DNA of 64,000 nt from Crenobacter intestini (GTDB lineage: Bacteria > Pseudomonadota > Gammaproteobacteria > Burkholderiales > Chromobacteriaceae). The position numbers and the translations under genes were made by a program. Below the pieces are notes generated by a model. It was not told the DNA's origin. It did no database searches and saw only the letters and a program-made list of their open reading frames with translations. Location: contig NZ_STGJ01000001.1 of assembly GCF_004919095.1 (NCBI RefSeq), positions 62,001 through 126,000 of the forward strand, in the 5' to 3' direction. Positions 8,132 through 18,126 of the stretch are shown one piece after another; the first letter of the stretch is position 1, and the number at the start of each line of letters is the position of its first letter.

Positions 8132-8216
8132 TGGTGGAGGGAGAAGGATTCGAACCTTCGAAGGCAGAGCCGTCAGATTTACAGTCTGATCCCTTTGACC
8201 GCTCGGGAATCCCTCC
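8132..8216 (-). tRNA. tRNA-Tyr (anticodon GTA)
   Basis: The reverse strand reads GGAGGGATTCCCGAGCGG at the 5' end, ACTGTAAAT in the anticodon loop and GGTTCGAATCC in the T arm, ending CCCTCCACCA. The 7-bp acceptor stem (GGAGGGA with TCCCTCC), the long variable arm of a class II tRNA and the GTA anticodon identify tyrosine. The 3' CCA is encoded. Length is 85 nt. Confidence 0.97.
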
Positions 8217-8353
8217 ACTTGAGGAGGAGCATATTGCCTGTTCCGTCCGCGGCCGTCAAGTTTTTTTACGGTTGATTATCAAATTTGCCGGTTTTGCGCT
8301 TGGGAGTGGGCGTGTCAGGGGCGTGTTGGATCAGTAAGCCCGCCGTGCCGTGG

Positions 8354-8380
8354 TTGACGGTAATGATAAATGCATCCAAG

Positions 8381-8382
<2 letters not shown>
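8354..8382 (+). promoter_or_regulatory. Candidate sigma70 promoter of the thiamine operon
   Basis: TTGACG at 8354-8359 is separated by 17 nt from CAAGAT at 8377-8382. The predicted start would fall right at the 5' edge of the TPP aptamer, as expected for a riboswitch leader. The -10 is a poor match, so this is tentative. Confidence 0.4.
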
Positions 8383-10467
<2,085 letters not shown>

Positions 10468-10470
10468 ACG

Positions 10471-11517
10471 ATGGCGAGCATCGCGATCGCCGGCGCCGGG
10501 GTCGCCGGCCGTCTGGCCGCGTGGCAGCTGTCGCGCCGCGGCCATCGCGTGACGGTGTTCGACCCGGCGCCGGGCCCCGGCGCCGGGTTGGGCGGCCAAG
10601 GCGCGGCCGGCTTTACCGCGGCCGGCATGTTAAGCCCGCTGGCCGAGCTCGAGCACGCGCCAGCCGCCATCGCGCGGCTGGGGCTACGCTCGCTGGAGGG
10701 CTGGCGGCAAATCGCGGCGGCGCTGGCGCAGGCGACTGGCGACGCCGCCGCTGCCTTTGCGCGGTTTGACGACTCGCTGCTGCTTGCGCACCCGGCCGAC
10801 CACGGTGCGGCCGCGCGGGTACTGGCCCGCCTCGCGCTGGCGCCGGACATCGGCACGCCCGAGGCGCTTGCCACTGCCACGCTTGCCGCGCTGGAGCCTG
10901 CGCTTGCGCCGGGGCTTAAGGGTTGGCGGCTGGCCGGCGAGGGACAGGTCTTCCCACAGCGGGTGTTGCCTGCGCTTGCCGAGGCAAGCCACGCCCGCTG
11001 GCGCTGGGGCGAGCCGGTGGCGACGGTGGCGCCGGGCTGTGTGGTCACGTCGACGGGCGTGCGGCATGGCTGCGACCTGGCCATCGACGCCCGCGGCGTC
11101 GGTGCGGGATTTGCAAGCCTGCGCGGTGTGCGTGGCGAAGTGCTGTGGCTGCATGCGCCCGGCGTGGCGCTCGGGCGGCCCTTGCGCCTGATGCATGCGC
11201 GCCATCGCGTCTATCTGGTGCCGCGCCCGGGCGACGTGGTGGTGGTCGGCGCCAGTGAGATCGAGAGTGCCGACCGTTCGCCGGTGAGTGTGCGCAGCGC
11301 GTTCGAACTGATGGGCGCGGCGGTCAGTGCCATGCCCGCGCTCGCCGAAGCGCGCGTCGTGCATATGGAAACCAACCTGCGCCCGGCCTTGCCGGACAAC
11401 CTGCCGTGTATCGAGCTGGCGGACGGCCTGCTGCGGGTCGGCGGGCTGTTCCGCCACGGCTGGCTGGTCGCGCCGGCGCTGCTTGAAGACGCGCTCTCTG
11501 GTGCGGGGCTCAACTGA
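10471..11517 (+). CDS. thiO: Glycine oxidase-like FAD-dependent oxidoreductase ThiO
   Basis: This 348-residue DAO-family flavoprotein starts 3 bp after thiC. The dinucleotide-binding fingerprint is IAGAGVAGRLAAWQLSRRGH. The C-terminal FAD contact is GLLRVGGLFRHGWLVAPAL, as in DadA/ThiO. It oxidises glycine to dehydroglycine, the carbon-nitrogen donor for the thiazole ring. It is placed between thiC and thiS, as in other aerobic thiamine operons using ThiO instead of ThiH. The assignment rests on fold plus context. Confidence 0.9.
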   Translation: MASIAIAGAGVAGRLAAWQLSRRGHRVTVFDPAPGPGAGLGGQGAAGFTAAGMLSPLAELEHAPAAIARLGLRSLEGWRQIAAALAQATGDAAAAFARFDDSLLLAHPADHGAAARVLARLALAPDIGTPEALATATLAALEPALAPGLKGWRLAGEGQVFPQRVLPALAEASHARWRWGEPVATVAPGCVVTSTGVRHGCDLAIDARGVGAGFASLRGVRGEVLWLHAPGVALGRPLRLMHARHRVYLVPRPGDVVVVGASEIESADRSPVSVRSAFELMGAAVSAMPALAEARVVHMETNLRPALPDNLPCIELADGLLRVGGLFRHGWLVAPALLEDALSGAGLN

Positions 11518-11527
11518 AGGAAAACGG

Positions 11528-11731
11528 ATGATCAGGATAGAACTGGACGATGTGCCGCTGGCGCTTGCCGAGGGGCTGACGCTCGACGCGCTGCTCGACA
11601 TGCAGGGCGTCGCCCGTGATGCGGTGGCGACCGCGGTGGACGGGGTATTCGTGCCGCGCAGCGCGCGCGCAGGATTCTTGCTGGCGGATGGCGCGCGGGT
11701 GACGCTGTTCCAGCCTATTGTCGGGGGCTGA
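11528..11731 (+). CDS. thiS: Sulfur carrier protein ThiS
   Basis: This 67-residue ubiquitin-fold protein ends in the diagnostic Gly-Gly (LFQPIVGG), where thiocarboxylate is formed. The ATG at 11528 follows GAAGGAAAACGG, a good ribosome-binding site. The frame stays open further upstream, but a longer start would read through thiO. It delivers sulfur to ThiG for thiazole synthesis. The adenylating enzyme ThiF is not in this operon and must be elsewhere or replaced by a homologue such as MoeB. Confidence 0.93.
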   Translation: MIRIELDDVPLALAEGLTLDALLDMQGVARDAVATAVDGVFVPRSARAGFLLADGARVTLFQPIVGG

Positions 11732-11732
11732 T

Positions 11733-12527
11733 ATGGAAGACAGTTTCGAAGCGTATGGGGAGCGGTTGGCTAGCCGCCTGATGGTCGGCACCGCTGCTTA
11801 CCCTTCGCCCGCGGTGCTCGCCGACGCCGTCGACGCGTCGGAGGCGGCAGTGGTGACGGTCGGCCTGCGCCGCACGCTGGCGTCCGGCGGGGACAACGGC
11901 TTTCTCGCCGGCCTGCTTGCGCGCCTCACTGCGCGCGGCGTGCGCTTGCTGCCGAATACCGCGGGTTGCCGTACCGCCGCCGAGGCGGTGTCGCTCGCGC
12001 GCATGACACGCGAACTCTATGGCACGCACTGGGTGAAACTTGAGGTGGTCGGCGACGAGTACACCTTGCAGCCCGACCCCTGGCAATTGCTCGAAGCGGC
12101 CGAAACGCTGGTCGGCGAAGGCTTCGCCGTCTTCCCGTACGCGACCGATGATTTGCTGTTGTGCCAGCGCCTGTTCGATGCCGGCTGCCAGGTGCTGATG
12201 CCGTGGGGCGCGCCGATCGGCTCGGGGCAGGGCTTGCTCAACCCGTGGGCGCTCGCCACCTTGCGCGCGCGCCTGCCGCAGGCGGTGCTGGTGCTCGACG
12301 CGGGGCTGGGCTCGCCCGCGCACGCGGCGCAGGCGATGGAACTGGGCTTCGATGCGGTGCTGCTCAATTCGGCGATCGCGCATGCCGGCGACCCGGTGGG
12401 TATGGCGCGTGCGTTCGCGCGGGTGGTCGCCGGCGCACGGGCGGGTTATCTCGCGGGGGTGATGGCGCCGCAGCCGATGGCGGTGGCAAGCACGCCGGTG
12501 TGCGGCCAGCCGCTGTTGGTGGGCTGA
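11733..12527 (+). CDS. thiG: Thiazole synthase ThiG
   Basis: This 264-residue TIM-barrel enzyme condenses DXP, dehydroglycine and ThiS thiocarboxylate into the thiazole phosphate. The Schiff-base lysine is K102 in HWVKLEVVGD. The phosphate-binding loop is MPWGAPIGSGQGL, and DAGLGSPAHAAQAMELG follows. The start at 11733, 1 nt after the thiS stop, fits the family N-terminus. A slightly earlier in-frame start at 11718 would overlap thiS. Confidence 0.96.
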   Translation: MEDSFEAYGERLASRLMVGTAAYPSPAVLADAVDASEAAVVTVGLRRTLASGGDNGFLAGLLARLTARGVRLLPNTAGCRTAAEAVSLARMTRELYGTHWVKLEVVGDEYTLQPDPWQLLEAAETLVGEGFAVFPYATDDLLLCQRLFDAGCQVLMPWGAPIGSGQGLLNPWALATLRARLPQAVLVLDAGLGSPAHAAQAMELGFDAVLLNSAIAHAGDPVGMARAFARVVAGARAGYLAGVMAPQPMAVASTPVCGQPLLVG

Positions 12528-12530
12528 GCC

Positions 12531-13496
12531 ATGCGTTTCACGACCCATGCGGAGCAATTTCTGGCGGCCAAGGCCGGTGGCGAGGCGTGCTGGCTGATCG
12601 ATGAGGGCGAGGGTGTCGACCGCCTGAGCACGGGCGAGGCGAGCGGGGTGCTGGTCGGCCACCGGGGGGCGCCACTCGCTGCGCTGGCTGAAGCCTGGCG
12701 GTGCGCAGCGGCGGCAGGGCATGGGGAGGCGGACGCGGCAGTGCTCGCGTCGTTGTCCGTGCGCGGCCGCCTGCCCTGGTTGGGGCTGGGTGACGCGCCG
12801 CCATGGGCGTGCGAGGGCGTACGCTTCGCGCCGTTTGCCGCGCCGTCGCCGCTTTACGGCATCGTCGCCGATCTGGCTGCACTTGAAAGGGGGCTGTCGG
12901 CCGGCTTGCGTCTGGTGCAGTTAAGAGTGAAGCGGCCGCTCGTGCCTGGCGAGCTGGCCCGCGCCAGACTGCTTGCGCTGCGACACGGCGCGCAGTTGTG
13001 GGTGAACGACGATTACGCCGCCGTGCTCGGGGCTGGTGAAGGCGCGGCCGGCCTGCATCTGGGGCAGGAGGACCTGGCGGCGCTGCCGGAAGCTGCGGTG
13101 CGCGTCTTGCGTGCGCGTGCCGGCACGCAAAGGCTGGGCTTGTCCAGCCATTGCCCGTGGGAGATGGCCCGGGCGGCTGGCTGCGCGCCCAGCTATATCG
13201 CGTGCGGGCCGGTCAGGCCGACCACGACCAAGGACATGCCGTGGCGGGCGCAAGGGCTGGACAACCTGGCGTGGTGGGTCGCGGTGAGTCCCGCGCCTGT
13301 CGTCGCCATCGGCGGCCTGCTCGACGAACGGGATGTGGCTTGGGCGATGGGTGCGGGGCCGGCCGCCGCGTGTGTGGTGCGTGGCTTGCAGCTTGGCAGA
13401 TCACAGCTGGCCAGACGGATCTCGCGCCTGGCGGGGGCGGCGCAAGGCGTGACGCCCGGGTTTCGTGCTCCGGCATGGCCTCAGCCCGCCATCTGA
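12531..13496 (+). CDS. thiE: Thiamine phosphate synthase ThiE with an N-terminal extension
   Basis: This 321-residue protein carries the ThiE TIM barrel from about residue 108 to the end. It joins HMP-PP and thiazole phosphate. Family motifs are LVQLRVKR, LWVNDDY, GLHLGQEDL, LSSHCPWEMARA and GPVRPTTTKDMPWRAQGL. Typical ThiE is about 210 residues, so roughly 105 N-terminal residues (starting MRFTTHAEQFLAAKAGGEAC) are extra. I cannot assign that part; it has no obvious ThiD kinase motif. It ends the operon, 3 bp after thiG. No terminator is evident before the convergent lipoprotein gene. Confidence 0.93.
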   Translation: MRFTTHAEQFLAAKAGGEACWLIDEGEGVDRLSTGEASGVLVGHRGAPLAALAEAWRCAAAAGHGEADAAVLASLSVRGRLPWLGLGDAPPWACEGVRFAPFAAPSPLYGIVADLAALERGLSAGLRLVQLRVKRPLVPGELARARLLALRHGAQLWVNDDYAAVLGAGEGAAGLHLGQEDLAALPEAAVRVLRARAGTQRLGLSSHCPWEMARAAGCAPSYIACGPVRPTTTKDMPWRAQGLDNLAWWVAVSPAPVVAIGGLLDERDVAWAMGAGPAAACVVRGLQLGRSQLARRISRLAGAAQGVTPGFRAPAWPQPAI

Positions 13497-13519
13497 CAGG
13501 CGCGGCCGCGCGAACGGTT

Positions 13520-14209
13520 TCAGCGGTTCTTGCCGCGCAGCAGCAGCATGTGCAGTTGTTTTGCCCACGCTTGGGAGAGCGCCTCCAGGTCGCTCCATGA
13601 GAGGCGGACGCCTTGGGAGAGGGAGGTGTCTGCCTTGCGCGAGAAAATGGCTGCGCCTAGTTGGCGGTTGTTGGCATCGAGGACTTCCACCTCGCCGGTC
13701 AGTTCCGCCACGCGCGGCGACTGGCCTGCCATCGCGCGCCCGGCGTTGAAGATTGCCTTGACAGGGATGAAGTCGGCAGGGGTTAGCGCGGGGTCGACCG
13801 CCTGTACGCCGGTCAGCGCGAGGCGAACGCGCAGGACGTCTGCGCCGGGCGTGTTGACGAGCTGGAAATCCTGTCCAAGTTCCTTCTTCATGGCGGCGGT
13901 GATGCCGTCCGCGATGCGTGCCTGGGTGGCTGGCGGCAGTGTGTTATCGCTGTATTCCGGGTTGCTGCTCAGGATGACGGCGACGGGTTCGAGCATGAGC
14001 TTGTTGTAACGCTTGAGGCTGGCGGAGCGGTCGAGGTACTGCAACGTGCCCCGGTCTTGCGGTTGCAGGCGGGAGTAGTCGGTCAGGAACCCGGCTTGCG
14101 GCATTTCTGCGACTGCGCTGCCTTCGCTGATCCTGGTGCCGCGGGTGCTGGCGCAGCCGGCCAGGGTGGTGGCCAGTAATGCGGCCATGGCGATTGACCT
14201 GATTTTCAT
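13520..14209 (-). CDS. DUF3313-type lipoprotein
   Basis: This 229-residue protein has a lipoprotein signal peptide: MKIRSIAMAALLATTLAGC, with the lipobox cysteine at about residue 19. It is therefore exported and lipidated. The mature part (residues 45-225) matches, from memory, the DUF3313 family of envelope lipoproteins of unknown function: LQYLDRSASLKRYNKLMLEP and later ADVLRVRLALTGV. The start at 14209 has a GGAG ribosome-binding site and gives the signal peptide at the very N-terminus. The frame stays open upstream, but a longer start would bury it. Confidence 0.8.
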   Translation of the reverse strand: MKIRSIAMAALLATTLAGCASTRGTRISEGSAVAEMPQAGFLTDYSRLQPQDRGTLQYLDRSASLKRYNKLMLEPVAVILSSNPEYSDNTLPPATQARIADGITAAMKKELGQDFQLVNTPGADVLRVRLALTGVQAVDPALTPADFIPVKAIFNAGRAMAGQSPRVAELTGEVEVLDANNRQLGAAIFSRKADTSLSQGVRLSWSDLEALSQAWAKQLHMLLLRGKNR

Positions 14210-14512
14210 CGGGTGGACTCCATGTGGCGTGTAGGGAGGGGGTGCTGTGCGCGGCCGTTTATCTCTCTTGATTAAAGTCTGGTCGGAAAAATATTCCAGA
14301 ATGATTTTTAGCCAAAAACCACACATTGCGGAGGGCGGATGATTGACGATGCTGCTCAAGGTGCGTATAACGTTTCTCGCAGGATCTTCAAGCAGCAGAA
14401 TCATTGCGACATCGTAGGCCAAGCGGTACTTCCTTGTTCCATGCTTCATTCCTTGATCGTCATGCATTTCCGGGCTCACGCCCACCCACAGTAATCCCAA
14501 AAGGAATTCATC
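14210..14512. other. Intergenic region with the likely cold-shock leader
   Basis: About 300 bp separate the lipoprotein gene (reverse) from the cold shock gene (forward). It is AT-richer than the surroundings near 14270-14320. No convincing gene is seen. The last part, up to AAAAGGAATTCATC before the cold shock ATG, is probably a long 5' UTR of the kind cspA-family genes use. No cold-box was proven by eye. Confidence 0.4.
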
Positions 14513-14716
14513 ATGGCTACCGGTACCGTTAAGTGGTTCAACGACGCTAAGGGCTTCGGCTTCATCACTCCGGACGAAGGCGGCAGCGACCTGTTCGCGC
14601 ACTTCTCCGAAATCCAGTCCCAGGGCTTCAAGTCCCTGCAGGAAGGCCAGAAGGTCTCCTACGAGCCGGGCATGGGTCAAAAAGGCCCGCAGGCTACCAA
14701 GATCCAGCCGCTGTAA
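14513..14716 (+). CDS. Cold shock protein (CspA family)
   Basis: This 67-residue OB-fold RNA-binding protein has the RNP-1 motif KGFGFI (residues 14-19) and the RNP-2 motif DLFAHF. It starts [20 protein letters not shown]. Such proteins melt RNA secondary structure on cold shock or in stationary phase. It is monocistronic, with an AAGGAA ribosome-binding site, a long leader and a strong terminator. Which csp paralogue it is cannot be told from sequence alone. Confidence 0.97.
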   Translation: MATGTVKWFNDAKGFGFITPDEGGSDLFAHFSEIQSQGFKSLQEGQKVSYEPGMGQKGPQATKIQPL

Positions 14717-14733
14717 TTTACAGCCCTGATCTG

Positions 14734-14765
14734 AAAAAAGCCCCGCATCGCGGGGCTTTTTGTTT
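14734..14765 (+). terminator. Terminator after the cold shock gene
   Basis: AAAAAAGCCCCGC and GCGGGGCTTTTTG pair around a short ATC loop, followed by T-rich sequence. It lies 18 bp after the cold shock stop codon. The A-run on the left lets it work for the convergent moaA gene too. Confidence 0.9.
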
Positions 14766-14780
14766 GTGGCCGGTGGCGTT

Positions 14781-15755
14781 TCAGCCGCCGGTCATCGACA
14801 TGAAACGCACCACCTTGCCCGGCGACTCGACGAATTCGTGGCGTTCGGGCTTCAGTTCGATCGCGGCGCGGATCGCCGCCTCGAGTTCGGCGTCGCTGGC
14901 GCCGCCGCGCAACAGCGGGCGCAACTCGTAACTCGCCTCCTGTCCCAGGCACATGTAGAGCGTGCCGTCGACCGACAGCCGTACGCGGTTGCAGGTCGGG
15001 CAGAAGTGTTGCGACATCGGCGTGATCAGGCCCAGCGTGAACTTGCCGTCGGCGCGCTCCCAGTAGCGTGCCGGGCCGCCGCCGAGTTCGCGCGAAGAGG
15101 GGTGAAGGTCGAAGCGTTCGCGCAGCCGTGGCAGCAGCGCGTTCAGGTCGACTCCGCGGGTGTTCTGCCCGGTCTGTCCCATCGGCATCGCCTCGATCAG
15201 GCGCAGGATGAAGCCGTGTTCGATGCAGAACGCGACCATCGCCTCGATCTCGTCGTCGTTCACGCCCTCCATTGGCACCATATTGACCTTGACCGACCTG
15301 AAGCCGGCGCCCGATGCGGCTTTGAGTCCGGATAGCACCTTGTCCAGGCAGTCGCTGCCGCTGATCGCGTGCACGCGGTCTCGCTGGAGCGAGTCGAGGC
15401 TGACGTTGATGCGGCTGACGCCCGCGTCGGTCAGTGCCGCAGCCTGGCTGGCCAGTTGTGTCGCGTTGGTGGTCAGCGACAAGTCCTCGACGCCCGGCAG
15501 GGCGGTCAGCTTGCGGGCGAGGGCGGGCAGGTTCCTGCGCAGCAGCGGCTCGCCACCGGTCAGGCGGTAGCGGTGCACGCCAAGGCGCGCGAACGCGGCG
15601 ATCACCCGTTCGATCTCGTCGAAGGTCAGCCAGTTGGCCGGCTCCTCGAAGCCCTTGAAGCCCTTGGGCAGGCAGTAGGTGCAGCGCAAATCGCAGCGGT
15701 CGGTGACCGAGACGCGCAGGTAGTCGATGGTGCGCCCGAAGCGGTCGCTCAGCAT
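14781..15755 (-). CDS. moaA: GTP 3',8-cyclase MoaA
   Basis: This 324-residue radical SAM enzyme performs the first step of molybdenum cofactor synthesis. The SAM-cluster cysteines are C21, C25 and C28 in TDRCDLRCTYCLPKG. The second cluster is in FCPTCNRVRLSVDGTLYMCLG near residue 265-285. The protein ends in the essential Gly-Gly (SMTGG). All catalytic features are present. It is monocistronic here, with no other moa or moe gene nearby. Confidence 0.97.
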   Translation of the reverse strand: MLSDRFGRTIDYLRVSVTDRCDLRCTYCLPKGFKGFEEPANWLTFDEIERVIAAFARLGVHRYRLTGGEPLLRRNLPALARKLTALPGVEDLSLTTNATQLASQAAALTDAGVSRINVSLDSLQRDRVHAISGSDCLDKVLSGLKAASGAGFRSVKVNMVPMEGVNDDEIEAMVAFCIEHGFILRLIEAMPMGQTGQNTRGVDLNALLPRLRERFDLHPSSRELGGGPARYWERADGKFTLGLITPMSQHFCPTCNRVRLSVDGTLYMCLGQEASYELRPLLRGGASDAELEAAIRAAIELKPERHEFVESPGKVVRFMSMTGG

Positions 15756-15870
15756 GGCGAAAGGCTCTTGGCTTGGTTGAAACGTGTCGTCATTGTAAAC
15801 CAGATGGGCAGAGGCTTGCCGGTTCGATGCACGAAGCGTGCCAGCTTGCGGCTTGATGGTGTGATGCCAT

Positions 15871-15902
15871 GATATAATTCACGTCATACGTAAGGAATTA
15901 TC
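15871..15902. promoter_or_regulatory. Promoter with palindromic operator before the KfrA-like gene
   Basis: TATAAT at 15873-15878 is an ideal -10. It lies inside GATATAATTC (15871-15880), whose inverted partner GGAATTATC sits at 15894-15902 directly against the start codon. Between them ACGTCATACGT is itself partly symmetrical. KfrA proteins repress their own promoters through such repeats, so autoregulation is inferred. Confidence 0.55.
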
Positions 15903-16934
15903 ATGGCCGACGATATTTACGCAAAAATTCGCGCAGCTGCGCAGGAGCTACTGGCCGAAGGGGTGTGGCCGACGGTGGTTGAAGTGCGCGAGCGGCTGGG
16001 CACCGGTTCGAACACGACGATCAACAATACGCTGAAGGCCTGGCGCAAGGACTTTCTCGCACGCGCCGCGGCGGCGAACCGCCGCCCCGAGTGGCCGGCG
16101 GCACTGGGCGCGGCATTCAATGCGGTATGGCAGCAGGCGTGCCAGCAGGCGGAGGACGCGCTGGCCGACGCGCGGCGCGAGGCGTTTGCCGAACGCGATG
16201 CCCTCGCTGAGGCCTGTACGGCGCTGGAGGCGGAAAAGAACGAAGAAGCGCAGCGCGTCGCGTCCTTGCGGCTCGACCTGGCCGCGACGCACCAGGAGCT
16301 TGCGCAGGCGAAGGCCCAGGCCGTGCTGCTGTCCGACGAGCTTGCCACCTTGCGCACCCAGCTGGCGGCGCTCGGTGCCGAACGCGACGCGGCGGCGCGG
16401 CGCCTGGCGGACGCGCAGGCCGACGCGCAGGCGAGGCAGGCCGAGCGCGACGCGCAGGCCAGGGTAGAGCTTGCCCACGCGCGCGAGACGGCCGAGCGGC
16501 GTGAGGCGCTCGCCTACGAGCGGCTGGAAGGCTTGCGCATCCGCCTGTACGAACAGGTCGAGGACGAGCGGCGGCGCATGCAGGAAGAAAAGGCGTCCGC
16601 CGAGGACGCGTTGCGCCAGATGAGGCGCGAACACGGCCGCCTGTCTGATGAGTGGCGCGAAAGGCTGGCCGAACGTGAACGCGAAATCGGCCGGCTGGAC
16701 GGCCAGTTGCTTGCCGCGCAGCAAGCCGGCAGCGAGGCGCGCAGCGAGGCCGAAACCGCGCACCAGGCGCTCGCCGCGTTACAGGCGGCCTGGCAACAAC
16801 TGCCTGAGCGGATGACGGCGCTGGCGGGCACCCGGGAAGAGGAGGGAGGCGTACCCACCGGCGCAATTGTCGGCCTGCTTGAGGCCGCGCAGCAAGGCTT
16901 GCTTACGCCGAAAGCTGGGGCGTCAGGCGCATGA
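15903..16934 (+). CDS. KfrA-like DNA-binding coiled-coil protein
   Basis: This 343-residue protein has an N-terminal helix-turn-helix region of about 115 residues: VWPTVVEVRERLGTGSNTTI, then NNTLKAWRKDF, the KfrA_N family signature. A very long alanine/glutamate/arginine-rich coiled coil covers about residues 80-300. KfrA is best known from IncP and related plasmids, where it binds DNA, self-associates and aids partitioning. Chromosomal homologues occur and their role is mostly unknown. Here the gene is single and has a palindromic promoter suggesting autorepression. Its 3' end overlaps the convergent cupin gene by 32 bp. Codon use is like the host. Confidence 0.85.
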   Translation: MADDIYAKIRAAAQELLAEGVWPTVVEVRERLGTGSNTTINNTLKAWRKDFLARAAAANRRPEWPAALGAAFNAVWQQACQQAEDALADARREAFAERDALAEACTALEAEKNEEAQRVASLRLDLAATHQELAQAKAQAVLLSDELATLRTQLAALGAERDAAARRLADAQADAQARQAERDAQARVELAHARETAERREALAYERLEGLRIRLYEQVEDERRRMQEEKASAEDALRQMRREHGRLSDEWRERLAEREREIGRLDGQLLAAQQAGSEARSEAETAHQALAALQAAWQQLPERMTALAGTREEEGGVPTGAIVGLLEAAQQGLLTPKAGASGA

Positions 16935-17208
16935 TGGCCGCGTCGCATGGCGGCGCGAAGCGGTGGCGTACGCCGGCGGGGATCTCGATCACCTCGCCCG
17001 GGTCGGCCTGCACGCGGCCGCCGTCGGCGTCTTCCAGCAGGAGCGCGCCTTGCAGGCAGACGATGAATTCGGTCGCTGGGTGCGCCTCGTAAGCGTGCTC
17101 ACCCGGCTCGACCCGGCACAGGCGCATCTCGCTCTGCTCGAGACGCAGGGGCGGGTTCGGTTGATCCTGACAACAACAGGCCGGGGTGTGGCAGATCATC
17201 TCGGTCAT
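16903..17208 (-). CDS. Small cupin-domain protein
   Basis: This 101-residue protein is a single cupin barrel. Residues 45-95 contain HPATEFIVCLQGALLLED and then PGEVIEIPAGVRHRF, the two cupin motifs with their histidine and glutamate metal ligands. The N-terminus is unusual: CHTPACCCQD places four cysteines within seven residues, a possible metal or redox site. Function and substrate are unknown. The 3' end overlaps the kfrA-like gene tail to tail. Confidence 0.82.
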   Translation of the reverse strand: MTEMICHTPACCCQDQPNPPLRLEQSEMRLCRVEPGEHAYEAHPATEFIVCLQGALLLEDADGGRVQADPGEVIEIPAGVRHRFAPPCDAAIMRLTPQLSA

Positions 17209-17373
17209 TCGTGTTCTCTTTCTATCCGGTTCGCGACTTTTGCCTTTTTGGCAAAAGGGATGGCTGCAACGTAAAGCCAGAGTGACCCGCGTTGCAACCG
17301 GCCGGTTCCACGGAAGTGGATGTTTTGAAAGAGAATGTCGCTGTGTGATACGGGTTTTTTTTAGACTAACCGA

Positions 17374-18072
17374 TCAGGCGAGTGACCGTTCATCATTCAG
17401 CCAACGGTAAAGCAGGCCGCCGATCACGCCGCCGACAAGCGGCGCGAGCCAGAACAGCCAGAGCTGTTCAATCGCCCAGCCGCCGGTGTACAGGGCGACG
17501 CCGGTACTGCGTGCCGGGTTGACCGAGGTATTGGTGACCGGGATGGTGACCAGATGGATCAGCGTCAGGCACAGGCCGATCGCGATCGGCGCGAAGCCGG
17601 CAGGCGCCTTCCTGGACGTCGCGCCCATGATCACGAACAGGAACATCATCGTCATCACGGTCTCGATCAGCGCCGCCGACGCCAGGTCGTAGCCGCCGGG
17701 CGAGTGCGCGCCGTAACCGTTGCTGGCGAAGCCGCCGGCCGTCGAGAACCCCGCCTTGCCGCTGGCGATCAAGTAGAGCACGCCGCCGGCGATCAAGCCG
17801 CCTATGACCTGCGCGATGATGTAGGGCAGAACATGGCGCCCCTCGAAGCGGCCGCCCGCCCACAGCCCGACGGTGACCGCCGGGTTCAGGTGGCCGCCCG
17901 AGATATGGCCGACCGCGTAGCAGCCGGTGAGTACGGTCAGTCCGAACGCTAGCGCGACACCGGCAAAGCCTATACCCAGATGCGGGAAGGCCGCGGCGAG
18001 CACCGCGCTGCCGCAGCCGCCCAACACCAGCCAGAAAGTGCCGATCAGTTCGGCCGCGTACGCTTTCATCAT
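17374..18072 (-). CDS. aqpZ: Aquaporin Z
   Basis: This 232-residue MIP-family water channel has six membrane helices and both NPA loops: [16 protein letters not shown] and [11 protein letters not shown]. The arginine after the second NPA and the narrow selectivity-filter residues match AqpZ rather than a glycerol facilitator. The N-terminus [20 protein letters not shown] is near-identical in style to AqpZ. The start is one of two adjacent ATGs (18072 or 18069) after GAGGAG. The frame stays open a little further upstream without a ribosome-binding site. Confidence 0.95.
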   Translation of the reverse strand: MMKAYAAELIGTFWLVLGGCGSAVLAAAFPHLGIGFAGVALAFGLTVLTGCYAVGHISGGHLNPAVTVGLWAGGRFEGRHVLPYIIAQVIGGLIAGGVLYLIASGKAGFSTAGGFASNGYGAHSPGGYDLASAALIETVMTMMFLFVIMGATSRKAPAGFAPIAIGLCLTLIHLVTIPVTNTSVNPARSTGVALYTGGWAIEQLWLFWLAPLVGGVIGGLLYRWLNDERSLA

Positions 18073-18126
18073 GCTCTCCTCAAGTGGGTACGCGGTCGTT
18101 ATAGCAGGCACGCGCGCGCCCGGCGC

